From assembly GCA_020558355.1 (NCBI GenBank), contig JAJCKG010000006.1:62001-126000 (forward strand): a DNA stretch of 64,000 nt, read 5' to 3'. A model generated the notes under the pieces. It made no database searches, had not been told where the DNA came from, and worked only from the letters and a program-made list of their open reading frames with translations. Made by a program: the position numbers and the translations under genes. The number at the start of each line of letters is the position of its first letter. The stretch's first letter is position 1. The DNA comes from a bacterium 210820-DFI.6.37 (lineage in GTDB: Bacteria; Bacillota; Clostridia; Peptostreptococcales; Anaerovoracaceae). Below are positions 8,793 through 18,068 of this stretch, piece after piece.

Positions 8793-9395
8793 ATGCTTCA
8801 CTATATAAAAGGAAAGCTTGCCATGAAACTGGAAAATGGCATTGTGGTAGAAGCCGGAGGACTGGGCTATGAGATTTCGGTTCCGGCTAATTCCAGCGTA
8901 TATCTGGCTCATGAGGGAGAAGAAATCACTGTATTTACAGCCATGATGGTTCGGGAGGATGATATCAGTCTTTACGGATTCGGGGAAAAAGCGGCTTTGG
9001 ATACCTTTAACAAGCTGATTACCGTCAGCGGTGTAGGGGCAAAGGCGGCCATCGCGATTTTATCCGCAATGCCCCTCGCGGAGGTGCACCAGGCCATTAT
9101 ACTGGAAGATTCCAAGTCGCTTACCCGGGCTAACGGGATTGGCAAGAAAACCGCGGAGCGGATTGTTTTGGAGCTGCGGGACAAATTCGGAACGCTTGAG
9201 GATGTACAGGTACCGGAGGGCTTTGACACCGCGCCATCTGCGGAAGGCGCGGTTGACAGCAGGACAGAGGCGGTAGGAGCGCTGATGGCCCTGGGTTATA
9301 GTAAAGGAGAGGCTGTTAACGCGCTGGCGTCAGTAAAAGAGACGGATCTGACTGTAGAAGAATATATCAAGCAGGCACTGAAAAAACTGTTTTAA
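8793..9395 (+). CDS. ruvA: Holliday junction branch migration protein RuvA
   Basis: 200 aa, the normal length. OB-fold N-domain (MLHYIKGKL...), then tandem helix-hairpin-helix motifs (FNKLITVSGVGAKAAIAIL and ANGIGKKTAERIVLELRDK) that bind junction DNA, then a flexible acidic linker and a C-terminal three-helix domain that contacts RuvB (ALMALGYSKGEAVNAL). It starts 10 bp after ruvC with AGGAGG and precedes ruvB by 10 bp, a tight operon. Confidence 0.97.
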   Translation: MLHYIKGKLAMKLENGIVVEAGGLGYEISVPANSSVYLAHEGEEITVFTAMMVREDDISLYGFGEKAALDTFNKLITVSGVGAKAAIAILSAMPLAEVHQAIILEDSKSLTRANGIGKKTAERIVLELRDKFGTLEDVQVPEGFDTAPSAEGAVDSRTEAVGALMALGYSKGEAVNALASVKETDLTVEEYIKQALKKLF

Positions 9396-9405
9396 AGGAT
9401 AGCTT

Positions 9406-10446
9406 ATGGAAAAGGAAGAAAGAATTACCGCGGCAACTGCGGAAGGAAATGAGGAAATTGCGGAGTTCACACTGCGGCCGCAGGCTTTGGCGGATTATAT
9501 CGGTCAAAAAAAAGCGACAGATAATCTGAAGATTTTTATTGAGGCGGCCAAGCTCCGGGGGGAGCCTCTGGATCATGTGCTGTTTTACGGGCCGCCGGGA
9601 CTTGGAAAGACTACGCTGGCCGGGATCATTGCCAATGAGCTGGGCGTGGATCTTCGAATCACTTCCGGGCCCGCTATTGAGCGGGCGGGGGATCTGGCGG
9701 CGATTCTGACCAATCTCAATGAAAATGATGTACTGTTTATTGATGAAATACATAGACTGAATCGACAGGTAGAAGAAGTTCTTTATTCCGCAATGGAGGA
9801 TTTCGCCTTGGATATTGTCATTGGAAAGGGGCCATCCGCAAGATCGATACGTCTGGATATCGCGAAATTTACTCTGATCGGAGCGACAACCCGCGCCGGG
9901 AGTCTCTCGGCTCCGCTTCGGGACCGTTTTGGGGTCAGCTGCAAATTTGAGCTGTATACGACGGAAGAGCTGATGAAGATCATCCATCGTTCCGCGGGGC
10001 TTCTCAATGTGGAAGCGGATGAAGCGTCGCTGGAGGAAATGGCAAAACGTTCCCGTGGTACGCCCCGGGTGGCAAACCGTATTTTAAAACGGGTGCGGGA
10101 TTTTTCCCAGGTAAAGGGGAATGGAACCATTGACCGGGCCATTACAGAAAAAGCGCTCCAGGCCCTGGGCGTTGATCCTATGGGACTGGAAAGCCTTGAC
10201 CGGGAGATCCTCAGAACGATCATCGAGCGGTTCAAGGGAGGGCCGGTAGGGATCGACACGATTGCCGCTTCCATAGGGGAAGAGCGGGTTACCATCGAAG
10301 ATGTGTATGAGCCATATCTGATCCAGGCAGGATTCCTTCACAGGACACAGAAAGGGCGCGTTGTTTCGGAGCAGGCATACCGTCATCTGGGGATCGCTCT
10401 GGATGATGGGCAGGTAGAAATGAAACTTGAGGAACAGAACCAATGA
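9406..10446 (+). CDS. ruvB: Holliday junction helicase motor RuvB
   Basis: 346 aa AAA+ ATPase that drives branch migration. Walker [10 protein letters not shown] near residue 66, Walker [12 protein letters not shown], sensor 1 GATTRAGSL, arginine finger PLRDRFG, and a C-terminal winged-helix domain ([17 protein letters not shown]). The stop overlaps the queA start by 4 nt, so translation is coupled. Confidence 0.98.
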   Translation: MEKEERITAATAEGNEEIAEFTLRPQALADYIGQKKATDNLKIFIEAAKLRGEPLDHVLFYGPPGLGKTTLAGIIANELGVDLRITSGPAIERAGDLAAILTNLNENDVLFIDEIHRLNRQVEEVLYSAMEDFALDIVIGKGPSARSIRLDIAKFTLIGATTRAGSLSAPLRDRFGVSCKFELYTTEELMKIIHRSAGLLNVEADEASLEEMAKRSRGTPRVANRILKRVRDFSQVKGNGTIDRAITEKALQALGVDPMGLESLDREILRTIIERFKGGPVGIDTIAASIGEERVTIEDVYEPYLIQAGFLHRTQKGRVVSEQAYRHLGIALDDGQVEMKLEEQNQ

Positions 10447-11480
10447 ATATAAATGAATTTGATTATTACTTGCCGCAGGAGCTGATCGCGCAGAAACCCG
10501 CGGACAAAAGAGACGCGTCCAGGCTGATGGTGGTGCGCAGAGCGACCGGTCAGGTGGAACACAGACATTTTTATGATATACTGGAATATCTGGGGCCAGG
10601 AGACTGTCTTGTCCTGAACAACTCCAAGGTGCTTCCGGCAAGACTATTTGGAATCAAAGAGGGAACGGGCGCAAAGGTGGAGTTCCTTTTGATAAAACGG
10701 ATCCGGGGAGATGTATGGGAGACTATGGTGCGGCCGGGAAAACGGCTGAAACCGGGAGATACCGTTCTGTTTTCTCCTGAATTCAGAGCAAAGATCATCG
10801 ATTATGGAGAAGATGGGACGCGTCTGGCAGAGTTCCAATACGAGGGAATCTTTATGGAACGGCTGGAAGAGCTGGGAAAGATGCCGCTTCCTCCATATAT
10901 TGAGCGGGAAAGCAGTCAGGAGGACAAGGAACGATATCAGACCGTTTACTGCAGAGAAGAAGGCTCCGTGGCGGCGCCTACTGCCGGACTTCATTTTACA
11001 AAGGAGCTGCTTGCCCGGGCAGAGGAAAAGGGGGTAAGGCTTGCTTATGTAACCCTTCATGTGGGAATTGGCACCTTCCGGCCGGTAAAATGTCAGCGGA
11101 TCGAAGATCATCAGATGCATTTTGAAGAATATGAAATAACAGAAGAAAGTGCCCGGATCATAAACGAGACAAAAGCGGGTGGAGGAAAAATCATATCCGT
11201 AGGGACGACTTCTACCAGAACATTGGAAAGCGCGGCAGTATGGGAAAATGGCCATTTCATTTTGAAAGCCGGCAGCGGCAGCACAGGCATTTTTATTTAT
11301 CCGGGATATGAGTTTAAAATGATCGATCGTCTGATCACTAATTTTCATTTGCCGAAATCAACGCTGTTGATGCTGATCTCAGCGCTTTATGACCGGGAAG
11401 AAATACTGAAGGTCTATGAAATCGCTGTAAAAGAACAGTACCGGTTTTTCAGCTATGGAGACGCTATGTTGATTCTGTGA
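10443..11480 (+). CDS. queA: S-adenosylmethionine:tRNA ribosyltransferase-isomerase
   Basis: 345 aa enzyme that transfers the ribosyl part of SAM to preQ1 in tRNA to form epoxyqueuosine. Family motifs: [25 protein letters not shown] at the N-terminus, [11 protein letters not shown] and [13 protein letters not shown] centrally, and [16 protein letters not shown] near the C-terminus. It lies at the end of the ruv operon and shares the queuosine pathway with tgt, which sits one gene downstream, the common Firmicute layout. Confidence 0.97.
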   Translation: MNINEFDYYLPQELIAQKPADKRDASRLMVVRRATGQVEHRHFYDILEYLGPGDCLVLNNSKVLPARLFGIKEGTGAKVEFLLIKRIRGDVWETMVRPGKRLKPGDTVLFSPEFRAKIIDYGEDGTRLAEFQYEGIFMERLEELGKMPLPPYIERESSQEDKERYQTVYCREEGSVAAPTAGLHFTKELLARAEEKGVRLAYVTLHVGIGTFRPVKCQRIEDHQMHFEEYEITEESARIINETKAGGGKIISVGTTSTRTLESAAVWENGHFILKAGSGSTGIFIYPGYEFKMIDRLITNFHLPKSTLLMLISALYDREEILKVYEIAVKEQYRFFSYGDAMLIL

Positions 11481-11497
11481 TATTATTTTTGAGCAAA

Positions 11498-11526
11498 TTG
11501 ACTTGAACGGGCCGTTAGGATATAAT
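11498..11526 (+). promoter_or_regulatory. Strong sigma-A promoter
   Basis: TTGACT (11498-11503), exactly 17 nt, TATAAT (11521-11526), 31 nt before the zinc-ribbon/YARHG gene. Confidence 0.8.
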
Positions 11527-11557
11527 CAGTTATTATGTAAAAATTCAGGGGAATAAG

Positions 11558-12658
11558 ATGTATTGTAAAAACTGTTTTAAGAAAATAAGCTCCCGGAGCC
11601 ATTTCTGCAAATACTGCGGCGCTCCGGTTAAACACAGGAATAAGGATAAAGAAAAAATCGCGGAAGAGAAGGAAGCCTTACCAGTACCGGAGCTTCCTGA
11701 GGAGCCCCCTAAGTCTAGCGCCGAAGCCCCCAAAAGCGGCGGGGCTGAACCGGACGGCAGGCTTGCGGCAATGGGAGAAAAGGACGCCCCGATACAGGGT
11801 CCGGATCCAATGCCGTCTGACGCGCCGGAAAAAAGGGAATACAAATTTAAACTGCGTTCCGAAAAGGAAAAGGAATTTCCCATTCCGACAAAGGTAATCG
11901 GAATCGGGATCGGAGCGATACTTTTGGTAGCTCTTATCGCGGTATTTATGCACAGCTCTTTATTTCAGTCGCCGGAATCCATCAATTATAATGATTATGT
12001 AGGAGTGTGGCAGGAGCGCGGTGTTGAAGATGTAGAAAGCTCCGGCGGAGTGCGGCTGGAAATCCTGTCAGTGGATGGAGGAACGCTGGTTCTGTCCATG
12101 GGATTTTATGATGGAGGAGCCGCCTATAACGGCATCGAAGTGAGCAACATCGGAGCGGTCATTAAGGATGGAGCGGCTTACTATACGTTCTCCAATGACG
12201 GCTACGGCAACAGCGGAAACGGAGTGCTGACTTTTAAAGGCAGAGATATTGAGTGGAAGAGCGTGATCAATAAGGAGGATCCTAATTATTATACTGTTTC
12301 TAAAGTAAAGACCTCCTCTCAGGATGAGACCGAAATTACGGAAGAAACAAAGGATGATCCATCTGAAGAAACTTCGGAGAATAAAACGGAAGGCGATTAC
12401 GTTCTTCCGGACAGCGATGTCAAGTATCTGTCAGAGGACGATCTGAAAGATCTGACTCCGGAAGAGCTTCGGATTGCCAGAAATGAAATTATGGCAAGAC
12501 ACGGACGTAAGTTCGATGATCCGGCGCTGGCCGCTTATTTTGAAAGCAAAGACTGGTACAACGGAACGATCGATCCGGAAACCTTCGACAGCCAGACGGT
12601 TAGTGAACTGAATCAGTATGAGATGAAGAATATTGCGTTAATACAGAGTATGGAATAA
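11558..12658 (+). CDS. Zinc-ribbon membrane protein with C-terminal YARHG domain
   Basis: 366 aa. An N-terminal zinc ribbon (MYCKNCFKKISSRSHFCKYCG, two CXXC pairs) is followed by a Pro/Glu-rich cytoplasmic linker and one transmembrane span near 112-134 (VIGIGIGAILLVALIAVFM). The extracellular part has a lipocalin-like middle region (VGVWQERGVED...) and a C-terminal YARHG domain (LRIARNEIMARHGRKFDD). YARHG domains are extracellular and thought to bind peptidoglycan or its precursors. A role in envelope sensing is inference. It has its own promoter and terminator between queA and tgt. Confidence 0.75.
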   Translation: MYCKNCFKKISSRSHFCKYCGAPVKHRNKDKEKIAEEKEALPVPELPEEPPKSSAEAPKSGGAEPDGRLAAMGEKDAPIQGPDPMPSDAPEKREYKFKLRSEKEKEFPIPTKVIGIGIGAILLVALIAVFMHSSLFQSPESINYNDYVGVWQERGVEDVESSGGVRLEILSVDGGTLVLSMGFYDGGAAYNGIEVSNIGAVIKDGAAYYTFSNDGYGNSGNGVLTFKGRDIEWKSVINKEDPNYYTVSKVKTSSQDETEITEETKDDPSEETSENKTEGDYVLPDSDVKYLSEDDLKDLTPEELRIARNEIMARHGRKFDDPALAAYFESKDWYNGTIDPETFDSQTVSELNQYEMKNIALIQSME

Positions 12659-12679
12659 AGACAAGACGTTTTGTTGGCG

Positions 12680-12725
12680 GCCCTTCGGGATTCCGGGCTT
12701 TTCCGGGACTGAAGGGCTGTTTTCG
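12680..12725 (+). terminator. Hairpin terminator
   Basis: GCCCTTC (12680-12686) pairs with GAAGGGC (12711-12717), with further pairing of the CCGGG segments inside, then TGTTTT. Confidence 0.6.
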
Positions 12726-12779
12726 TGAAACAACCTGATTCGCGATTGGCTTGTTAGTATAGTGAATCAGCTTTGAATG

Positions 12780-12788
12780 TGATATAAT
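12780..12788 (+). promoter_or_regulatory. Extended -10 promoter of tgt
   Basis: TG-A-TATAAT at 12780-12788, about 30 nt before the gene. No good -35 is seen, which is normal for extended -10 promoters. Confidence 0.6.
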
Positions 12789-12806
12789 CAGAAATCAGGA
12801 AAATAA

Positions 12807-13937
<1,131 letters not shown>

Positions 13938-13962
13938 ACTTGAAATCAAAAATGCGAAATAA

Positions 13963-14000
13963 TATGAAACAATACGCTTTTCCCGAGCGCTTGTTTCATA
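13963..14000 (+). terminator. Inverted repeat after tgt
   Basis: TATGAAACAA (13963-13972) and TTGTTTCATA (13991-14000) flank a G+C-rich loop. Probable tgt terminator, although a clean U tract is missing. Confidence 0.45.
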
Positions 14001-14157
14001 AAGTATGCGGGTTCCGAGCGCGGATTCTTTTGAAAAAGGGAGAATTCTCAACCAGAAAGGATTTACGCGCGGAAAGCGCCTGAGGCCCTTGAAAAGTTTG
14101 AAACAAAAGACAGAAAGAAGCAAGGCGTTTCAAAGAAAGCAGGAAAGGAAGAAATAT

Positions 14158-15588
14158 ATGGAAATTTGCAGACACGATGAATTCTGCGGTGGGTGTATCT
14201 ACCAGGGAACACCTTATGAAGAGCAGCTTAAAATAAAGGAAGGAGAAGTTTTGCGGCTTCTGGAAAAAAAGGAGATCAAATGCAAAGAGATCCTTCCGAT
14301 TCAGCCAGCGCCCAGTCAGTATGGATACCGGAACAAGATGGAATATACCTTCGGGGATATGGAAAAGGGCGGAGAGATGACCCTGGGTATGCACCGGAAA
14401 AAGCATTTCATGTCCATTGTAACAGTCGATCATTGTCAGCTGGTCCATGAGGATTTTAACAAGGTCCTCCGAACCACTTTGGACTTCTGTCAGGAAAAGG
14501 GGTATTCCTTTTACCATAAAAAAGCCCACAGAGGTTTGCTGCGCCACCTTATTGTAAGACGGGGCGTTCATACAGGAGAGCTTTTGGTGAATCTGGTTAC
14601 TTCGACAGAAGAGGGCTTTGATGAGGAAGGCTATGTGAAGGCGCTGCGCTCCCTCGATCTGGAGCATGAGCTGGTGGGGATCCTTCGGACCTTCAATGAC
14701 CGATTGGCGGATGCGGTCTACTGTGAAGAATTAAAGGTTCTGGATGGCAGAGATTATTATATGGAGAAGATCATGGATCTCGATTTTAAGGTCAGCGCGT
14801 TTTCTTTCTTCCAGACCAATGTGGAAGCGGTGGAGGCTCTGTATTCTTACGCGGTGGGGCTGATTGACGATTTCAGCGGAAAGACCGCCTTTGATCTGTT
14901 CTGCGGCACTGGTACGATCACCCAGACCCTGGCCCGCACAGCCCGGAAAGCGATCGGAGTGGAGCTGGTGGAGGAAGCGGTGGAAGCCGCAAAGGCCAAC
15001 GCGGCTCTCAATGGACTGGATAACTGTCAGTTTATTGCGGGGGATGTGTTTGAGGTGCTGGAGACCGTAACAGAAAAGCCGGATGTGATCGTGGTGGATC
15101 CGCCTCGGGTAGGAATCTCGCCGAAAGCGTTGGATAAGATTATAGGCTACGGTGTGAAGCAGATTGTTTATGTGTCCTGCAATCCGAAATCGCTGGTAGA
15201 GAATCTTTATTATCTGCAGTATTACGGGTATGAGGTGGAGAGCCTGAAGGCGTTTGATAATTTTCCGGGGACGAAGCATGTTGAGACGGTTGTTCTTTTG
15301 TCCCAACAAAAACCAGATGACACGATAGAGATCGACTTAGACCTGGACGAGCTGGATGCCACCAGTGCCGAGTTGAAAGCAACCTATCAGGAAATTAAAG
15401 ATTATGTGCTGAAAGAATTTGGCTTGAAGGTTTCAAGTTTATATATTTCTCAGGTAAAACGCAAATGTGGAATTGAAGTGGGAGAAAACTATAATCTTCC
15501 AAAATCAGAAAATGCAAGAGTTCCGCAATGCCCGAAAGAGAAAGAAGATGCTATCAAGGCTGCCCTGAAATATTATGCGATGATCTAA
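14158..15588 (+). CDS. rumA: 23S rRNA (uracil-C5)-methyltransferase with an element-encoded C-terminus
   Basis: 476 aa from ATG 14158. The RumA/RlmCD core has Fe-S cysteines in CRHDEFCGGC, SAM motif AFDLFCGTGTITQTLA, DPPRVGI, and the catalytic Cys in VYVSCNPKSL. The native protein should end shortly after KHVETV. Here codons after position 15,287 come from the inserted mobile element, adding about 100 residues (IEIDLDLDELDATSAELK... to KYYAMI) that are not part of the methyltransferase fold. All catalytic motifs are upstream of the junction, so activity is probably kept. The tail resembles extensions found on this gene in element-carrying Firmicutes; its function is unknown. Confidence 0.9.
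   Translation: MEICRHDEFCGGCIYQGTPYEEQLKIKEGEVLRLLEKKEIKCKEILPIQPAPSQYGYRNKMEYTFGDMEKGGEMTLGMHRKKHFMSIVTVDHCQLVHEDFNKVLRTTLDFCQEKGYSFYHKKAHRGLLRHLIVRRGVHTGELLVNLVTSTEEGFDEEGYVKALRSLDLEHELVGILRTFNDRLADAVYCEELKVLDGRDYYMEKIMDLDFKVSAFSFFQTNVEAVEALYSYAVGLIDDFSGKTAFDLFCGTGTITQTLARTARKAIGVELVEEAVEAAKANAALNGLDNCQFIAGDVFEVLETVTEKPDVIVVDPPRVGISPKALDKIIGYGVKQIVYVSCNPKSLVENLYYLQYYGYEVESLKAFDNFPGTKHVETVVLLSQQKPDDTIEIDLDLDELDATSAELKATYQEIKDYVLKEFGLKVSSLYISQVKRKCGIEVGENYNLPKSENARVPQCPKEKEDAIKAALKYYAMI
15280..15310 (+). other. attL of the rumA element
   Basis: Shared core GTTGAGAC (15280-15287), 10-nt spacer, then inverted-repeat arm TTGTCCCAACAAA (15298-15310). Lies inside the rumA reading frame at codons His-Val-Glu-Thr. 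Confidence 0.85.
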
Positions 15589-15619
15589 GGACATCGCTGA
15601 TTTCAAGGAGGAATAACAC

Positions 15620-15991
15620 ATGAAAAGCACATTTGAAAAAATGGGTGGAACCTACACACTTGGCGCAGACGGAATTTACTATCCGAATCTTGTCAGTACA
15701 GATGAAGAACCGCATTATGGGAAATATGGAATGATGCGGAAAACATATCTGAAAGAGCATCGTCCGGCAATGTATTCACTGTATATGCTGGAAGACAGAC
15801 TGACAGAACATCTGAATACTGTGGACGATGAAGCACAGGAGAGAATGGATATTCTGGTGAGTCAGATGATGGAGAAGCAGGGCATTACGGAAGAATTGAA
15901 AGCTCGTGATCAGATGGAATGGGTCAGAGCGGTAAATAATATCCGGAATGCAGCAGAAGAGATTGTGTTGAAAGAATTAGTGTATATTTAA
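15620..15991 (+). CDS. tnpV: TnpV-like transposon-encoded protein
   Basis: 123 aa. Matches the TnpV family of Clostridial conjugative and mobilizable transposons by its GKYGMMRKTYLKEHRP segment, the acidic ERMDILVSQMMEKQGITEELKARDQM stretch and the C-terminal NIRNAAEEIVLKELVYI. AAGGAGG is placed 8-9 nt before the start. Function in the family is unclear; it is usually near the left end of Tn4451-like elements, as here. A hairpin terminator follows at once. Confidence 0.85.
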   Translation: MKSTFEKMGGTYTLGADGIYYPNLVSTDEEPHYGKYGMMRKTYLKEHRPAMYSLYMLEDRLTEHLNTVDDEAQERMDILVSQMMEKQGITEELKARDQMEWVRAVNNIRNAAEEIVLKELVYI

Positions 15992-15998
15992 AGCGTGG

Positions 15999-16022
15999 AA
16001 AGCTCCTTCGGGAGCTTTTTAC
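15999..16022 (+). terminator. Rho-independent terminator of tnpV
   Basis: AAAGCTCC (15999-16006), TTCG tetraloop, GGAGCTTT (16011-16018), then T residues. A textbook hairpin. Confidence 0.9.
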
Positions 16023-16182
16023 CGTTTCTACAAACAATTTTTTCATGTGCCGGGAGGCAATCTATTTACATGGAACAGATGCAGAGCGAGAAAATATTGG
16101 AAGGTTATGATTCTTGATCAGCTTTTTTTGCTCTTTTGAAGATAGTAAAAAAACAAGTGATATGGTAAAATAATACTGTTAG

Positions 16183-16350
16183 ATTGAACAGGCAGAAACG
16201 AGGAAAGTTGATGAATTAAGAAATGTAATTGCAAATCAATTTGCCTGCGAATATAAGGCTTATGGCTTTGGGGAAATCTGTAATGCATTCATTGATGATT
16301 TGATTAGATTAATGGAAAATAGTATTAAAAATGAACAAGGCAATTTTTAG
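16183..16350 (+). pseudogene. N-terminally truncated ORF remnant
   Basis: An open frame of 55 codons without a usable start codon, preceded in frame by TAG. It encodes IEQAETRKVDELRNVIANQF... to NEQGNF, an acidic helical segment that looks like the 3' half of a small mobile-element protein. I cannot name the family. The rest of the 15992-16374 gap holds only the tnpV terminator and A+T-rich spacer. Confidence 0.45.
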
Positions 16351-16374
16351 TTGACACAAGGAGAACGGAAAAAT

Positions 16375-17229
16375 ATGAAAAAATATTACGCAGAAAGACA
16401 TGGTTTACTTACAAAGCAACTACAGATAGATTTTGATGAATTATTACAGTATTTCAGACAGGTATATAAATATTTTTGCGATAAAGAGTATTTTGAAGTG
16501 GCTACAAGAGGAGTGTGGAGGCAAATTCCCTATACGCAGGATTCGGAGCAGATTTTACCACCAAGTTTGTTGCCATCACCGGAAGTGTATTTTGCAACAT
16601 GCTTACAGGATAAAGAGGTTTGGCCAATTTGGCAATATCTTGAAGAATATGATGAGCAGACATTGTTTTCAGTGATTGAGATTTTATACGACCATATTGG
16701 TGTTTATAACTATGAAACAGATCAGTTTGAAAATGAAGCACAAAAGGAAGAATTTGCTGAACAAATTAATAATATCTTACGTGCATATAAAGAGGGATAT
16801 TATCTTGAACCGACAAATGGATTTATAATGCAAATACCTAACGGTGCGTTGCGTGAACAGTTAGAATATGACGGTTCTGATTTACCCGATTCAGTATATG
16901 AGCAATTAGCAACAGCTACAGAAATGTATTATCGTTTTGATGCCAATTTGGAACAGAAAAAGAAAGCTATTAATATTCTTGCCGATATTTTGGAAAGTGA
17001 ACGTGAAGAAGTAAAAGATACTTTAAATGCTGAGTATGAAGTTCCTAAAAATGAACATGATAAGTTGATTTTTGGTATAGTTAATGGTTATAATATTCGC
17101 CATAATCGTGCAGATCAAAAGGACGATTACAGCAAAGAAATATGGTATGATTGGATGATGCAATATTATACAAGCGTAATAATAGCATTTTACAAGTTGC
17201 AAAATAAGCATACCGATATTGATTTTTAA
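16375..17229 (+). CDS. Uncharacterised accessory protein, possibly abortive-infection/HEPN-like
   Basis: 284 aa from ATG 16375 (AAGGAG 10 nt upstream). Rich in Tyr, Glu and Asp with no signal peptide or membrane span. The C-terminal part has NIRHNRADQKDDYSKEIWYDWMMQYY, a polar RHNR-type stretch followed by two predicted helices that recalls HEPN-like C-terminal domains of phage-defence proteins. That resemblance is weak, and I would otherwise call it unknown. It is alone between a remnant ORF and the yjdF leader, low in G+C compared with the rest of the backbone. Confidence 0.5.
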   Translation: MKKYYAERHGLLTKQLQIDFDELLQYFRQVYKYFCDKEYFEVATRGVWRQIPYTQDSEQILPPSLLPSPEVYFATCLQDKEVWPIWQYLEEYDEQTLFSVIEILYDHIGVYNYETDQFENEAQKEEFAEQINNILRAYKEGYYLEPTNGFIMQIPNGALREQLEYDGSDLPDSVYEQLATATEMYYRFDANLEQKKKAINILADILESEREEVKDTLNAEYEVPKNEHDKLIFGIVNGYNIRHNRADQKDDYSKEIWYDWMMQYYTSVIIAFYKLQNKHTDIDF

Positions 17230-17359
17230 ATGGTGAGTTAAATGATATCTCCTTAAGTGGAGTATAAATCTTTTCTCAAAATGTGATGGTTTCGCTATTT
17301 AGCATAAAAAGCAACTTAGAAGTTACAGAATTAAGTTAATTGTGCCATATGGCTTGATT

Positions 17360-17485
17360 ATAAAAGCAAAGATAAAAACGCAACGTACATCTTTGATGTG
17401 CCAGAGCCGGTAGGTAGCCCGGCCGTCCTATGTAAATAGGGTAAGTAACCTGCCCCTCCGGGTTGTCCATTCTTTGTTCAATCAA
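17360..17485 (+). promoter_or_regulatory. Probable yjdF-motif RNA (azaaromatic-sensing riboswitch class)
   Basis: The leader of the downstream yjdF-type gene holds several adjacent hairpins: ACATC-TTT-GATGT (17386-17398), GCCGG...CCGGC (17406-17424), CCTAT...ATAGG (17427-17440), and a C/G-rich ACCTGCCC...GGGT helix just before the ribosome site. yjdF genes in Firmicutes are known to be preceded by this RNA, which binds azaaromatic compounds and acts on translation. I infer identity from position, gene partner and structure; exact boundaries were not computed. Confidence 0.7.
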
Positions 17486-17502
17486 TTTTAGGAGGGATTC
17501 TT

Positions 17503-17919
17503 ATGGACAAAGTAAATGGAAAGCTGACAGTATTTTTTGAAGAGCCGTTTTGGGTGGGTATATTTGAACGCATCGAAGATGGTAAACTATCTGTGGCAAA
17601 GGTAACATTTGGTGCAGAACCAAAAGATTATGAAGTACAGGAATATATTCAAAAGTGCTATTTCAGTTTGAAATTTAGTCCGGTTGTTGAAACTGTTGTA
17701 AAGGATATCAAAAAAAATCCGAAACGGATGCAGCGGGAAGCAAAAAAGCAGATGCTGGAAATAGGCATTGGTACAAAATCGCAACAGGCGTTGAAATTAC
17801 AGCAGGAACAGAACAAGCAGGAACGCAAAGAGAAAAGCCGGAAGAAAAAAGAGGCGGAAGAACAGCGAATGTTTGAACTGAAACAACGAAAGAAAAGAGA
17901 AAAGCATAAGGGACATTAA
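17503..17919 (+). CDS. yjdF: YjdF family protein (DUF2992)
   Basis: 138 aa. Matches YjdF by the opening GKLTVFFEEPFWVGIFER, the middle FGAEPKDYEVQEYI, and a highly basic C-terminal coiled coil (KKNPKRMQREAKKQM... to KKREKHKGH). The family is widespread in Firmicutes and is controlled by the yjdF riboswitch, but its biochemical role is not established; a link to coping with toxic planar aromatics has been proposed. AGGAGGG lies 7-8 nt before the start. Here it is carried on a mobile element. Confidence 0.85.
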   Translation: MDKVNGKLTVFFEEPFWVGIFERIEDGKLSVAKVTFGAEPKDYEVQEYIQKCYFSLKFSPVVETVVKDIKKNPKRMQREAKKQMLEIGIGTKSQQALKLQQEQNKQERKEKSRKKKEAEEQRMFELKQRKKREKHKGH

Positions 17920-17931
17920 GGTCCCTTCAGG

Positions 17932-17971
17932 CTGTAGACAAAACCTTGCAAAAGCAGGGTTTTGTCTACAG
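17932..17971. terminator. Long hairpin between yjdF and the relaxase gene
   Basis: 18-nt arms CTGTAGACAAAACCTTGC (17932-17949) and 17954-17971, with one G-T pair and an AAAA loop. It lies between convergent genes and can serve both strands, though no long U tract follows. Confidence 0.6.
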
Positions 17972-18068
17972 TTTGGGTGTATGGAAGTTAAATCCATATG
18001 CTTTTTTTAAAGAACTCATTTTTGAACAAAAGATTTGTAAAAACATATTATCTTCTATTCAAAGACGG

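Noticed and set aside
16183..16350. Intact small gene
   Set aside because: There is no start codon in frame after the upstream TAG, so I call it a remnant.
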